From: Caldilinea sp. CFX5
Lineage (GTDB): Bacteria > Chloroflexota > Anaerolineae > Caldilineales > Caldilineaceae
DNA: 64,000 bases
Assembly: GCA_021405325.1 (NCBI GenBank)
Contig: QWII01000010.1
Span: forward strand, 124,001-188,000
Direction of reading: 5' to 3'
Shown here: positions 1 to 8,321 of the stretch, piece by piece
Position numbering within the stretch: position 1 is the first letter of the stretch
Layout of the letters: each line of letters opens with the position of its first letter
Notes under the pieces: model-generated
Told to the model about the DNA's origin: nothing
Database searches by the model: none
Seen by the model: only the letters and a program-made list of their open reading frames with translations
Made by a program: the position numbers and the translations under genes

Positions 1-1026
1 CGCCGGGTAAAAGGCCGGCACAATCAACCAATACAAATCAACCATCCGCGCCAGGAAGACCAGCAGGGCGACGGTCATCAACCCGCGGACATGGCGTTTC
101 AGCGGTCGGGAAAGTAACAAGATAAAGGGCAGCACAAAGTGCAAGGCGATCAACACGAGCGCGACCGTCTGCCAGCCCCCTTGGGTGCGGTGATAGTACC
201 AGATCCCCTCTTCGGGAATATCCGCCGACCAGATGATCAGAAACTGGGAATAGGTGAAATAGGCCCAGATCATGACAAAGCCGAGCAAGAAGTTGCCCAG
301 GTCATTAAACGATTGCACCCACCGTTGGGTTGCGCCCTGTGCTTGCGCAATGATCCCCAGACCGATTATGGCAAAGGACAAAGCCGCCAACGCCTGGCCG
401 CTGATAAAGAGCAGCCCGTAAATCGACGAGAACCATTCCGGTTCCAGCGACATAAGCCAATCATAGCCGGCAAAGGTGGCAGTCAGCATAAAGAGGATCA
501 CCCCGCCGGCGCTCAGGCGACGCATCCGCCTGGCCCACTGTGGGTCGCCGCTTTGGCTCTGCGCCAGCGACCAGCGATGGAAAAAGAGCGCCAGCAGCAG
601 CCAGACCAGAAAGTAAAGCGCGCTGCGCCCGATGAAAAAGGGGGCGTTCAACCAGGCAGTTTTCTGTTGCACCAATGGGCTATGGCTCACATACTCGGCA
701 TTCAGCCAGGGGTAGAGGGTGTTCATGCCCACGAGCAACGGCAAAAAGAGTAACGCCATCAACGGCAAGGTCATCGCCCCCGTTTCTAGCAGATGGCGAA
801 TCATCCCGCTCCAGCGCCCGCCGACCAGGTGATGCACCATGAGCAGTCCCAAGCAACCCAAGCCAATTTCCAGCCAAAAGATGTAGGCCAGCAAATAGGA
901 TTGCCAGAACTGGGTTTGATCGAGAAATGCGCCCACCAATGCCAGCGCCAACCCCACCACCCCAACGATGAGTGCCGGGCCTTGCCAGCGTTTGAAAGGG
1001 GAATCAAGTGTACCTTGTCTCTGCAT
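1..1026 (-). CDS. actF: Alternative complex III subunit ActF, 3' end missing
   Basis: Quinol:electron-acceptor oxidoreductase membrane subunit. The frame is open from the ATG at 1026 (MQRQGTLDSPFKRW) to the left edge of the window (342 codons), so the C-terminus lies outside. It shows repeated hydrophobic segments (residues about 17-35, 45-65, 85-105, 120-140 and further on) typical of the polytopic ActF family, and a loop reading NTLYPWLNAEYV. It is the last visible gene of the act operon, downstream of actE with a palindrome between them. Family assignment rests on hydrophobicity, context and recalled similarity. Confidence 0.85.
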   Translation of the reverse strand, partial: MQRQGTLDSPFKRWQGPALIVGVVGLALALVGAFLDQTQFWQSYLLAYIFWLEIGLGCLGLLMVHHLVGGRWSGMIRHLLETGAMTLPLMALLFLPLLVGMNTLYPWLNAEYVSHSPLVQQKTAWLNAPFFIGRSALYFLVWLLLALFFHRWSLAQSQSGDPQWARRMRRLSAGGVILFMLTATFAGYDWLMSLEPEWFSSIYGLLFISGQALAALSFAIIGLGIIAQAQGATQRWVQSFNDLGNFLLGFVMIWAYFTYSQFLIIWSADIPEEGIWYYHRTQGGWQTVALVLIALHFVLPFILLLSRPLKRHVRGLMTVALLVFLARMVDLYWLIVPAFYPA

Positions 1027-1039
1027 AAGTAGATACCTG

Positions 1040-1108
1040 CGTAGGTGCGGTTTGCAACCGCACGGCTTTACTTTACCGAATCTCGTGCGGTTGCAAACCG
1101 CACCTACG
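1040..1108. repeat. Intergenic palindrome actE/actF
   Basis: Arms 1040-1063 (GTAGGTGCGGTTTGCAACC core) and 1085-1108 are inverted copies around a 21-base loop. The arm itself contains a short inner palindrome. No T-tract follows on the minus strand, so it is not a classical terminator. Confidence 0.85.
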
Positions 1109-1122
1109 AGCCATTGAAGGCA

Positions 1123-1725
1123 TCATTGCGTAATCGGTTGGGTTTGCTCCAACTGTGGCAGATCTTCCGCCGACAACTGATCCGCCGCCGCATTTTGACT
1201 CAACTGTAACGCACGGATATAGGCAATAATCGCCCAACGATCTTCCGGGCGAATCCGGGACGCATAGCTGGGCATCACCCGCGTGCCGTTGGTGATGACG
1301 ATGAAGTAATAACCGGTCGTTTCGTCGCGCAGCGCAGGGTCATGAAACGAGGTCGGCACGGGCATCCCATAGTCGGTGACAATGCCCTGCCCATCGCCCA
1401 CCAGCCCATGACAGGGTGCGCAGAAGATGTTATAGCGTTCCTGGCCCCGTTCCAATACTGCAACCGTGACCGTGAAGGGGAAGCTATCGGCTACTTGCCC
1501 GTTGACCCGCCCGGTGTGGAGTTGGTCATCCAGATTGATCTCATTGCGCGCTACGGTGTCAGCGATGCGTGGTCGCACGGCTGCCCCGTCGGCAAAGAAG
1601 GTGCTTGCTTCTAATGGTTCATAGCGCGGTTGGTCGCGCATATCGAGTCGACAACCGGCGAGTAGTCCCATAACGAACAAGATGCCGATCAAGGGCAAGC
1701 GACGAAAACTGGGTAACATATTCAT
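1123..1725 (-). CDS. actE: Alternative complex III cytochrome c subunit ActE
   Basis: Membrane-anchored monohaem cytochrome c of alternative complex III, passing electrons from the complex to a periplasmic carrier or oxidase. The 200-residue protein begins with a lipoprotein signal peptide and lipobox (LLAGC, Cys25), carries one CAPCH haem motif at residues 102-106 and a likely axial methionine in the VMPSY segment (Met151). Length and features match ActE. It lies in the act operon between the small ORF at 1741 and actF. The identification is confident from motif plus context. Confidence 0.92.
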   Translation of the reverse strand: MNMLPSFRRLPLIGILFVMGLLAGCRLDMRDQPRYEPLEASTFFADGAAVRPRIADTVARNEINLDDQLHTGRVNGQVADSFPFTVTVAVLERGQERYNIFCAPCHGLVGDGQGIVTDYGMPVPTSFHDPALRDETTGYYFIVITNGTRVMPSYASRIRPEDRWAIIAYIRALQLSQNAAADQLSAEDLPQLEQTQPITQ

Positions 1726-1740
1726 AGCTTGATTACATCC

Positions 1741-1920
1741 TTAACGCGTGCGTTTTTCTAATAGCAAGCGTTTAAGCTCCTCATGCGAGATTACAGTAGA
1801 AGGTTCAGCATCCGCTTTTGCCAAGTTTCGCTTTGCCTCGGCTAATAGCTCAAGTTGCTCACTGCTTGGCATGACAGCATCAACTGTAATTGGACGTTCT
1901 GAGTTAATTACTATTTCCAT
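1741..1920 (-). CDS. Small hypothetical protein (59 aa), antitoxin-like
   Basis: An ATG-started 59-codon ORF (MEIVINSERPITVDAVMP...) ends in a charged helix (ISHEELKRLLLEKRTR). An AAGGTG ribosome-binding site precedes it. Size, a short beta-like start and a basic helical tail recall small type II antitoxins, but no toxin gene is beside it and no family is firmly recognised. It sits inside the act operon between actC/D and actE, next to a palindrome at 1987-2064, which suggests a late insertion. Function unknown. Confidence 0.6.
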   Translation of the reverse strand: MEIVINSERPITVDAVMPSSEQLELLAEAKRNLAKADAEPSTVISHEELKRLLLEKRTR

Positions 1921-1986
1921 AGTTTAATACACCTTCATCACGACTATTGTGTTAAATAAGTTGTGTCAGGTGGAAGCGGGCCAGGC

Positions 1987-2064
1987 ATATCACCGCGAAT
2001 TAATCGGATTAGCGAATCACGGTAGGAGAAAACGATTCGCTAATCCCATGATTCGCGGTGATAT
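1987..2064. repeat. Intergenic palindrome, 'atatcaccgcgaat' family copy 1
   Basis: Arms 1987-2018 and 2034-2064 pair over about 30 positions with few mismatches; the outer ends read ATATCACCGCGAAT and its complement. The same outer sequence starts the palindrome at 45568-45638, so this is a dispersed family. It fills most of the gap between actC/D and the small ORF. Confidence 0.85.
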
Positions 2065-2106
2065 TGGGCAGGCAATATAACCGATCAAAACTTATTGAAC
2101 AGAACA

Positions 2107-4083
2107 CTATTGCTCAACCGCCACCACCTCAGCCGGCCCTAACTTCTCTAAAAACTGACGCGTTTTTTCTACTTCAAACTTGGGATCATTCGCCTCGACA
2201 CACAGGAAAAAGCGGTCTTGCGACGCCAAGCGAAAGCGCGGCGCATTAAAGACCGCATGGTAAGGCTGCGGGAACCCATTGCGCAGCAACATACCCAAAA
2301 CCGCCGTGCCCGCCGCAAAGAGAATGGTCATCTCAAAGGTCAAGATAATAAAGGAAGGCCAGCTATTGAGCGGTCGCCCGCCGATATTCCACGGGTAGTC
2401 GATCACAGCGGCATAGTATTGCATCCCAAAGCCCACCAGTCCGCCGACAATGCCGCCCACCAAGACCAGAAGCGGCAAGCGGGAACGACGCACGCCAATC
2501 GCCGCCGGCAATTCTTCAATCGGGAAGGGGCTGTAGGCGGAAATTTTGCGATAGCCGGCAGCGTAAGTCGCCCGCGCTTTTTCGAGGAGCGTCTCCGGGT
2601 TGTCAAACTCCGCCATCAACCCATAGAGCGCCCCTTTCGGCACGACAACTTTGCTTGGGCTGGCAGGTGACGCAGCCGCCGCTTTCTTGCCACTTGCCAC
2701 CTGCGCCTTGCCACCGTCCGGCTGAGCGTGCCGAACGCCCGCATGTTTCTCCGTCTCAGCCAGTAGGTGGCGCATCTCAAAGATCGAGATCATGGGCAGG
2801 ACACGGATGAAGATCACGATGAGCGTCAAAAACAGCCCAATCGTGCCTAGGAAGGTGGCCCAGTCCCAAACCGTACCGGCGTATATGCCCCAGGCTGACG
2901 GCATGAAATCGCGATGGAGGCTGACAACGATGATCACATAGCGTTCCAGCCACATGCCGACATTGACCACCAGAGCAATGAGAAAGAGCAGCAATGGGTT
3001 GGAACGCACCCACCCCAACCAAAGCGCTTGCGGCACCACAATGTTACAGAGCATCAACGCCCAGAAGGCCCACCAGTAGGGGCCAAAAGAGCGGTTGAAG
3101 AGCCAGAAATGCTCCAGGCCGCTGCCCGAATACCAGGCGGTAAAGCCTTCGGTCAGGTAGCCATAGGCGACAAAGAGGCCGGTCGCCAACATCACTTTTG
3201 CCATGTTATCCAGATGTTGCAGGGTGATGAAATCTTCAAATTTGTAAATCTTGCGCAGCGGAATCAGTAGTGTCAGCACCATTGCAAAGCCGGAAAAGAT
3301 GGCCCCGGCCACAAAGTAAGGCGGGAAGATGGTCGAGTGCCAACCGGGGATGACGCCCACAGCAAAGTCAAAACTGACCACCGAGTGAACCGAAACTACC
3401 AACGGCGTCGCCAGCGCGGCCAGCAGCATGTAGGCGGCATCATAGCGCTGCCAGTGATGGGCCGCGCCGCGCCAGCCCAACGCCAGCAGACCATAAAAAT
3501 AGCGCAGCCAACGGTTTTCCGCCCGGTCGCGCATGGCGGCCAGGTCGGGGATCAAGCCAACAAACCAGAACATGAGCGAGACCAGGGCATAGGTGCTAAT
3601 GGCAAAGGCGTCCCAGACCAGCGGGCTGCGAAATTGCGGCCAGAGATCATAAGTGTTGGGATAGGGAAAGAGCCAGTAGGCCAGCCAGGGACGCCCCACA
3701 TGCAGCACGGGAAAGAGCAGGGCGCACGAGACGGCAAAGAGGGTCATCGCCTCGGCAAAACGGTTGATCGAGGTGCGCCACTCCTGGCGAAAGAGAAAGA
3801 GAATGGCCGAAATGAGCGTGCCGGCGTGACCAATGCCGATCCACCAGACCAAGTTGGTGATGTCAAAGCCCCAGCCAATCGGTTGATTGATGCCCCAGAT
3901 GCCGACGCCGCGTAGAAAGAGATTGCCCACGGCATAGAGAAAGAGCATGAGCAGCAGAAAGCCCGCAGCCAACCCCACAAACCAGGATTTGGGCGTCACC
4001 CTGGTCAAGACGGTATCGACGATCTTTTCGGTGATCGACCGGAAGCTGTGGCCCGGTCCGATCAGTTGTCCTGAATGTTGCAT
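2107..4083 (-). CDS. actCD: Alternative complex III ActC-ActD fusion protein
   Basis: Quinol-oxidising membrane subunit of alternative complex III. Residues 1 to about 455 are an NrfD/PsrC-like polytopic protein (ActC) with about ten hydrophobic segments. From about residue 480 (ALYGLMAEF) the chain continues in frame as an ActD (DUF3341) domain with two membrane segments. A charged, Ala/Lys-rich linker (about 455-480) joins them. ActC and ActD are separate genes in the best studied act operons, so the fusion is notable. The ATG at 4083 (MQHSGQLIGPGHSF) is chosen because the 44 codons upstream fall in a palindromic repeat (4101-4213). It follows actB in the operon. Confidence 0.9.
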   Translation of the reverse strand: MQHSGQLIGPGHSFRSITEKIVDTVLTRVTPKSWFVGLAAGFLLLMLFLYAVGNLFLRGVGIWGINQPIGWGFDITNLVWWIGIGHAGTLISAILFLFRQEWRTSINRFAEAMTLFAVSCALLFPVLHVGRPWLAYWLFPYPNTYDLWPQFRSPLVWDAFAISTYALVSLMFWFVGLIPDLAAMRDRAENRWLRYFYGLLALGWRGAAHHWQRYDAAYMLLAALATPLVVSVHSVVSFDFAVGVIPGWHSTIFPPYFVAGAIFSGFAMVLTLLIPLRKIYKFEDFITLQHLDNMAKVMLATGLFVAYGYLTEGFTAWYSGSGLEHFWLFNRSFGPYWWAFWALMLCNIVVPQALWLGWVRSNPLLLFLIALVVNVGMWLERYVIIVVSLHRDFMPSAWGIYAGTVWDWATFLGTIGLFLTLIVIFIRVLPMISIFEMRHLLAETEKHAGVRHAQPDGGKAQVASGKKAAAASPASPSKVVVPKGALYGLMAEFDNPETLLEKARATYAAGYRKISAYSPFPIEELPAAIGVRRSRLPLLVLVGGIVGGLVGFGMQYYAAVIDYPWNIGGRPLNSWPSFIILTFEMTILFAAGTAVLGMLLRNGFPQPYHAVFNAPRFRLASQDRFFLCVEANDPKFEVEKTRQFLEKLGPAEVVAVEQ

Positions 4084-4100
4084 CTTTCTTGCCTTCTCTT

Positions 4101-4213
4101 GCTCGTTCCCACGCTCTGCGTGGGAACCAGAACCGACGCTCCGCGTCGAGTGAACAGCGCCCCAGGACGCAGAGCGTCCCCCCTGCATTCCCACGCAGAG
4201 CGTGGGAACGAGC
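4101..4213. repeat. Intergenic palindrome actB/actCD
   Basis: Perfect 26-base arms at 4101-4126 and 4188-4213 (GCTCGTTCCCACGCTCTGCG...), with a second, inner imperfect pair at 4135-4147 and 4166-4178. A degenerate one-sided relative with GCTCGTTGCGACGCTC lies near 41053. The element occupies nearly the whole actB-actCD spacer. Confidence 0.88.
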
Positions 4214-4215
4214 AA

Positions 4216-7185
4216 TTATCCTGTCTCTTCTAAGGCCGGGTTGGGGTTGCGCAACTTGGCGAGATAGGTGGTGCGCGGGTGGGTGTTCAGTTCGGTCAAC
4301 AGGCCATAGTTGAGGGGGGAGGCTTTGCGCTTGGCGACCTGACTCGCGGCGTCGTTGATGTTGCCAAAGACAATGGCCTGGGTGGGACAGGCCGCTTGAC
4401 AGGCGGTGACCACTTCGCCATCCGCAATCGGCCGGCCTGCCAGTTTGGCATGGATACGGGCCGCGCTGATCCGTTGGGTACAGTAGGTGCATTTCTCCAT
4501 CACGCCGCGTGAGCGCACGGTGACATTCGGGTTGCGTTGCAGCGCCAAGCTCTCGCTGTCAAAGTCCACAAATTCCAGGAAGTTAAAGCGCCGCACCTTG
4601 TAGGGACAGTTGTTGGAACAGTAGCGCGTACCGACACAGCGATTGTAGACCATTGTGTTCAAGCCTTCGCTGTCGTGCATCGTCGCCGCCACGGGACAAA
4701 CTACCTCACAAGGCGCATTCTCGCAGTGCATACAGGTGACCGGCTGGTAATGGATGGCCGGGTCGGCGGGGTCGCCTTCAAAGTAGCGGTCGAGGCGAAT
4801 CCAGTGCATCTCACGCCCGTTGATCACCTGCTCTTTGCCCACAATGGGGATGTTGTTTTCGGCCTGACAGGCGATCACACAAGCGTTGCAGCCGATACAA
4901 GCGGTCAAGTCAATCGCCATGCCCCAAGCATTCTCAGGATACTCGACTTTGGGGTAAAGCGAGATTTCCTCGCCATGCGGGTTCATCTCCTGCACAAAGG
5001 TCGGCTCGGCGGTGAATTGAGTCGTGGTGCCGGTGCGAATCAGGTTGCGCCCTTCCATGCTGTGATGCACCTGGGTGCTGGCAAGCTGATAGCCTGCGCC
5101 CGCCTTGCGTAAGGTCAAGCGACTGCCAAACCAGGGGACGGCCGTGGTGCGCAACGCATAGCCATTAACGCCCGTGCCATTGCCGACCTTACCGGCGTGG
5201 GTGCGCCCATAACCGAGGTGAAGCGTCACGGCGTTGTCACTATGACCGGGCATGAGCCAGACCGGCGCTTGCAGCGTGTGGTCATCATACGTCAGCACGA
5301 CCAGATCGCCATTGGCCAGCCCCAGGGTGGCGGCGGTAGTCGGGCTGATCAATGCCGCATTCTCCCAGGTCAATTTGGTGAGCGGTTTGGGCAGTTCTTG
5401 CAGCCAGCCATTGTTGGCAAAGCGGCCATCCCAGATGGTGGGGTCGGGGCGGAAGTTGATTTCCAGACCCTCCGCCAAGGGTGTCGGGGCTTGGCTACTC
5501 ACCGCGGATTGCACCTTGACTGTTTTGGCCGGCAGCGCCGTATCGGCGATAAAGCCGTCATGCAAGCTGCGCTGCCAGAAGGCGGTAAAGCCGGTTTCGC
5601 CCTGTTGACTCTGCCAGTAGCTTTGCACCAGGTCATGGTCACTACGGACTGTTTCACTGACAAGGGCATCCAATACTTCATGGGCCGAACGGCTGGCGTA
5701 GAGCGGTTGGATCAATGGCTGTTGAATCGTGATCGTGCCGTCATAGGTGCGGCCATCGCTCCACGCTTCCAGGTAATGTGATTCGGGAATTTGCCACTGA
5801 CAAAGCGCGCCCGTCTCATCCACATGCGAGCCAAGATGAACACGGAAAGCAACTTTAGCCAGCACCGCCTTGAAATCCAGATCAACCGGCGCCGTAAAGA
5901 CCGGGTTACCGCCGAGAATCAGTAGCAGCTCCACCTGGGAAGCCGCCATTGCCTCGACTAATTCGCGCAATGACTGGCTCTGATTCACCGGATCGGCGAC
6001 CACCGGTGCGCTATAGATCACCGTTTTGCCCTGATTCTCCAAGGTTTCGTTGATCGCATGAGCCAGGGCATGAACAATAGGCGGCTGCTGCTCCCCGACC
6101 ACCACCAGACTTGCGCCGGCAAATGCCTTGAGATCATTAGCAAGCGCCGTGACCCACTTTGCGGGCAGAGCGCTCTCATCACCGGCAGCGACAGTCAAGC
6201 CGAGCGCGAGGGCCAGGGCGCGGGCAAAGTTTTCCACCTGTCCCGAGGGCAAAGCCAGCCGGTGATCCGCAGCGGCGCCGGTGATGGTCGGTGCGCTTTC
6301 CACCACATAGAGCCGATTGCGCTTGCGCCCTTCCGGCCGATCGACGCGGCGGCCATCGGCAAAATCGCGGGCATAACGCACCCGGCCCGGCCCGACGCCA
6401 AAGAGGTCGGCATCAAGGCAGATGATGAGATCCGCCTGATCAAGCCGATAAACTGGTTCGACCTTTTCGCCGAAGGCCAGTTGCGCGCCGTCGTAGACAT
6501 TGTCCCGGTTAACCGGTTCGTATTGATGCCAGCGCGCTTGTGGAAAGCGGGTTAAGAGCGCTTGTAGCTGGCTGAAAAGGGTCGGTGAGGTGACGGTCTC
6601 GCTCAAAATGCGCAGACCGGCGCCCTCACGGCCTGCCTGCTGGGCCAGTTGCGTTTGTAAGGCGGCCAGAAAGTCATCCCAAGTGCTGGGGGCGCCATCG
6701 AGCGTGATCGCTTTGGCCCGATCCGGGTCGTAGAGATTCAAGATCGACGCCTGCGCCAGGGCATCGGTTGCGCCCAGGCTGGCAGGGTGATCAGGGTTGC
6801 CTTCGAGCTTGGTCGGGCGATGGTCGTGGCTTTGCGCCAGCAACCCCATTGTATAGCCGCCCAGTTGCATGGCCGTGGCAAAAAAGAGGGGGCGCCCCGG
6901 CACGGTCGCTTCCGGCATCTGCACATAGGGGACAATCTTTTCGTCGGGCTGGTTGGCGCAGGCGGTCAACCCGGCCAACGCCAGCGACGCCCCCATCAAT
7001 TGCAAGAAATTCCGTCGGCTCAGCGACGGCAGCCACTCCGCCGCCTGCCGGGGAAACTCGCGGTGCAGAAACTCTTGAAATTCAGCCGTTTCAGCTAACT
7101 CTTCCAAGCCCCGCCAGTAGTCACGCCCCTGTGACTGCCCTAGCCGTTGTTGAACTGTTGTTAGATCGAGCGGTACATTGGTCAT
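4216..7185 (-). CDS. actB: Alternative complex III iron-sulfur/molybdopterin-fold subunit ActB
   Basis: Large periplasm-facing subunit that relays electrons from the quinol site through Fe-S clusters. The 989-residue protein has a Tat-type motif (SRRNFLQ, 56-62) and hydrophobic stretch ending in a lipobox-like LTAC (Cys76). A molybdopterin-oxidoreductase-fold region follows (about 80-730); this region carries no bound Mo cofactor in characterised ActB. The C-terminal ferredoxin-like region has four cysteine groups: CIGCNACVIAC (near 763), CMHCENAPC (near 815), CVGTRYCSNNC (near 847), then CTYC (near 897) and CQAAC (near 925). The order B1-B2 in one chain is the normal ActB form. It lies between actA and actCD. 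Confidence 0.95.
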   Translation of the reverse strand: MTNVPLDLTTVQQRLGQSQGRDYWRGLEELAETAEFQEFLHREFPRQAAEWLPSLSRRNFLQLMGASLALAGLTACANQPDEKIVPYVQMPEATVPGRPLFFATAMQLGGYTMGLLAQSHDHRPTKLEGNPDHPASLGATDALAQASILNLYDPDRAKAITLDGAPSTWDDFLAALQTQLAQQAGREGAGLRILSETVTSPTLFSQLQALLTRFPQARWHQYEPVNRDNVYDGAQLAFGEKVEPVYRLDQADLIICLDADLFGVGPGRVRYARDFADGRRVDRPEGRKRNRLYVVESAPTITGAAADHRLALPSGQVENFARALALALGLTVAAGDESALPAKWVTALANDLKAFAGASLVVVGEQQPPIVHALAHAINETLENQGKTVIYSAPVVADPVNQSQSLRELVEAMAASQVELLLILGGNPVFTAPVDLDFKAVLAKVAFRVHLGSHVDETGALCQWQIPESHYLEAWSDGRTYDGTITIQQPLIQPLYASRSAHEVLDALVSETVRSDHDLVQSYWQSQQGETGFTAFWQRSLHDGFIADTALPAKTVKVQSAVSSQAPTPLAEGLEINFRPDPTIWDGRFANNGWLQELPKPLTKLTWENAALISPTTAATLGLANGDLVVLTYDDHTLQAPVWLMPGHSDNAVTLHLGYGRTHAGKVGNGTGVNGYALRTTAVPWFGSRLTLRKAGAGYQLASTQVHHSMEGRNLIRTGTTTQFTAEPTFVQEMNPHGEEISLYPKVEYPENAWGMAIDLTACIGCNACVIACQAENNIPIVGKEQVINGREMHWIRLDRYFEGDPADPAIHYQPVTCMHCENAPCEVVCPVAATMHDSEGLNTMVYNRCVGTRYCSNNCPYKVRRFNFLEFVDFDSESLALQRNPNVTVRSRGVMEKCTYCTQRISAARIHAKLAGRPIADGEVVTACQAACPTQAIVFGNINDAASQVAKRKASPLNYGLLTELNTHPRTTYLAKLRNPNPALEETG

Positions 7186-7204
7186 AAAGATTCATTCGTG
7201 TTGC

Positions 7205-7271
7205 GTGTTGCGTATTGCGTGTTGCGTTCCCTTCGACAGGCTCAGGGAACGCAACACGCAATACGCAACAC
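7205..7271. repeat. Intergenic palindrome actA/actB
   Basis: Perfect 27-base arms at 7205-7231 and 7245-7271 around a 13-base loop. The arms repeat the word GTGTTGCGTATTGCGT. A one-sided copy of that word occurs at about 12112-12124, and a relative with GTGATGCGTG words is at 62477-62551. Confidence 0.9.
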
Positions 7272-7282
7272 GGAGTACGGTA

Positions 7283-7939
7283 TCACCGATGACAGATGGA
7301 ACAATCCGTTAGTTGATTGACATGGATGCCGTAGTCGGCAACCAACTGGGCGCCCAGGGTAGTCTGGTCGGTAGGCGGGGTGTAGCCCATCGTAAAGACA
7401 GCCTCACGCGGGCGCAGGTAGCGGGCCGGGTCGCGATGGCAGTCCAAGCACCAATCCATTTGCAAGTTCTCGGCCTTGGCCACCACTACCATCTGATCCA
7501 CCCGTCCGTGACAGGTTTCACAGCCGACCCCTTGTTTGACATGAATGGCATGGTTAAAGTAGACAAAATCGGCCAGGTCGTGGACGCGAATCCATTCCAG
7601 CGGTTTGTTCGTCTCAGCGCTGGTGCGCACTAAGGCTAAATTGGGCGAATCGGTGGCGACTTGGGCGTGACAGCCCATGCACGTTTCGGTCGCTGGGATG
7701 CCGGCGCTGTTGCTCTCTTCGACGCTCGTGTGACAATAGCGACAATCCAGCCCCAGCCCGCCGACATGTTGGGCATGGCTATAGGGCACGGCTTGCGCTT
7801 TGGCAACGCCAACCTCATTCATAAAGGGGGAGCGGACCGTGTAGTAGCCCAACCAGGCCAAACCTGCCAATAGCAGCACTACCACCAACAGCGCAACTTT
7901 GGCGATGATGTTCATACTGGGATGGAAAATTTGTGACAT
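7283..7939 (-). CDS. actA: Alternative complex III pentahaem cytochrome c ActA
   Basis: Periplasmic multihaem cytochrome anchored by one N-terminal membrane helix (residues 10-31). Five CXXCH motifs are visible: CRYCH 66-70, CMGCH 87-91, CETCH 140-144, CLDCH 164-168 and CSICH 213-217, the pentahaem pattern of ActA. It is the first gene of the leftward act operon and has a promoter-like region at 8045-8073. A second ATG at codon 9 (MNIIAKVALL) is an alternative start. Assignment is firm from haem count and operon. Confidence 0.95.
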   Translation of the reverse strand: MSQIFHPSMNIIAKVALLVVVLLLAGLAWLGYYTVRSPFMNEVGVAKAQAVPYSHAQHVGGLGLDCRYCHTSVEESNSAGIPATETCMGCHAQVATDSPNLALVRTSAETNKPLEWIRVHDLADFVYFNHAIHVKQGVGCETCHGRVDQMVVVAKAENLQMDWCLDCHRDPARYLRPREAVFTMGYTPPTDQTTLGAQLVADYGIHVNQLTDCSICHR

Positions 7940-8044
7940 ACCACGACTTTCTACTTACCGTTCGGCCAGGATGATGGAATGGAGGTAGCCGGAAGTACAC
8001 TTACCATAGATAACGCTTGCTTTGCCCTGATTGGATTTAGCATC

Positions 8045-8073
8045 ATTGTAGTTGTGTAGGCACTATACCACAA
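8045..8073 (-). promoter_or_regulatory. Probable promoter of the act operon
   Basis: On the minus strand TTGTGG (8068-8073) is followed after 17 bases by TACAAT (8045-8050). An overlapping alternative is the extended -10 TGGTATAGT at 8062-8070. Either would give a leader of roughly 100 bases before actA. Confidence 0.45.
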
Positions 8074-8157
8074 ATTTTGGCTTAGAAAATGAGAGGTAGA
8101 TGAAAGGATCAACCACCGGCGGTAGTCGGTTAGGGTCCATCAATAGATAAGTTAATC

Positions 8158-8198
8158 AGGGGATTCGGCGGTTGTTGCGACCCACGACCGAATCCCCT
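8158..8198. repeat. Small palindrome in actA/MocR spacer
   Basis: AGGGGATTCGG at 8158-8168 faces its complement at 8188-8198 around about 19 bases. It could be an operator for the divergent promoters or a short member of the intergenic palindromes. Confidence 0.5.
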
Positions 8199-8267
8199 AG
8201 CGCTTAAACGCCTCAGATTGTCCTATTCATACCAACATGATTGTCCCTACCACAGCCAAACTTGTTA

Positions 8268-8276
8268 TGGTACAAT
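8268..8276 (+). promoter_or_regulatory. Extended -10 promoter element before MocR regulator
   Basis: TGGTACAAT (TG-n-TACAAT) at 8268-8276, 46 bases before the ATG. No good -35 is present. The same nonamer precedes the S41 protease gene on the minus strand at 54085-54093. Confidence 0.45.
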
Positions 8277-8321
8277 CCAACTCATCTCAGTAATAACAGG
8301 TGATTTCGCCACAATTGTCGT

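Larger units (their letters stand above)
7940..8321. other. Divergent intergenic region actA / MocR regulator
   Basis: A 382-base spacer between divergent genes. It holds promoter-like elements for both sides (8045-8073 leftward, 8268-8276 rightward) and an inverted repeat around 8158-8198 with AGGGGATTCGG arms. No ORF or RNA gene was seen. Confidence 0.6.

Noticed and set aside
4084..4215. N-terminal extension of ActCD to 4215
   Set aside because: These 44 codons are the translation of a palindromic repeat and end in a better start (4083).
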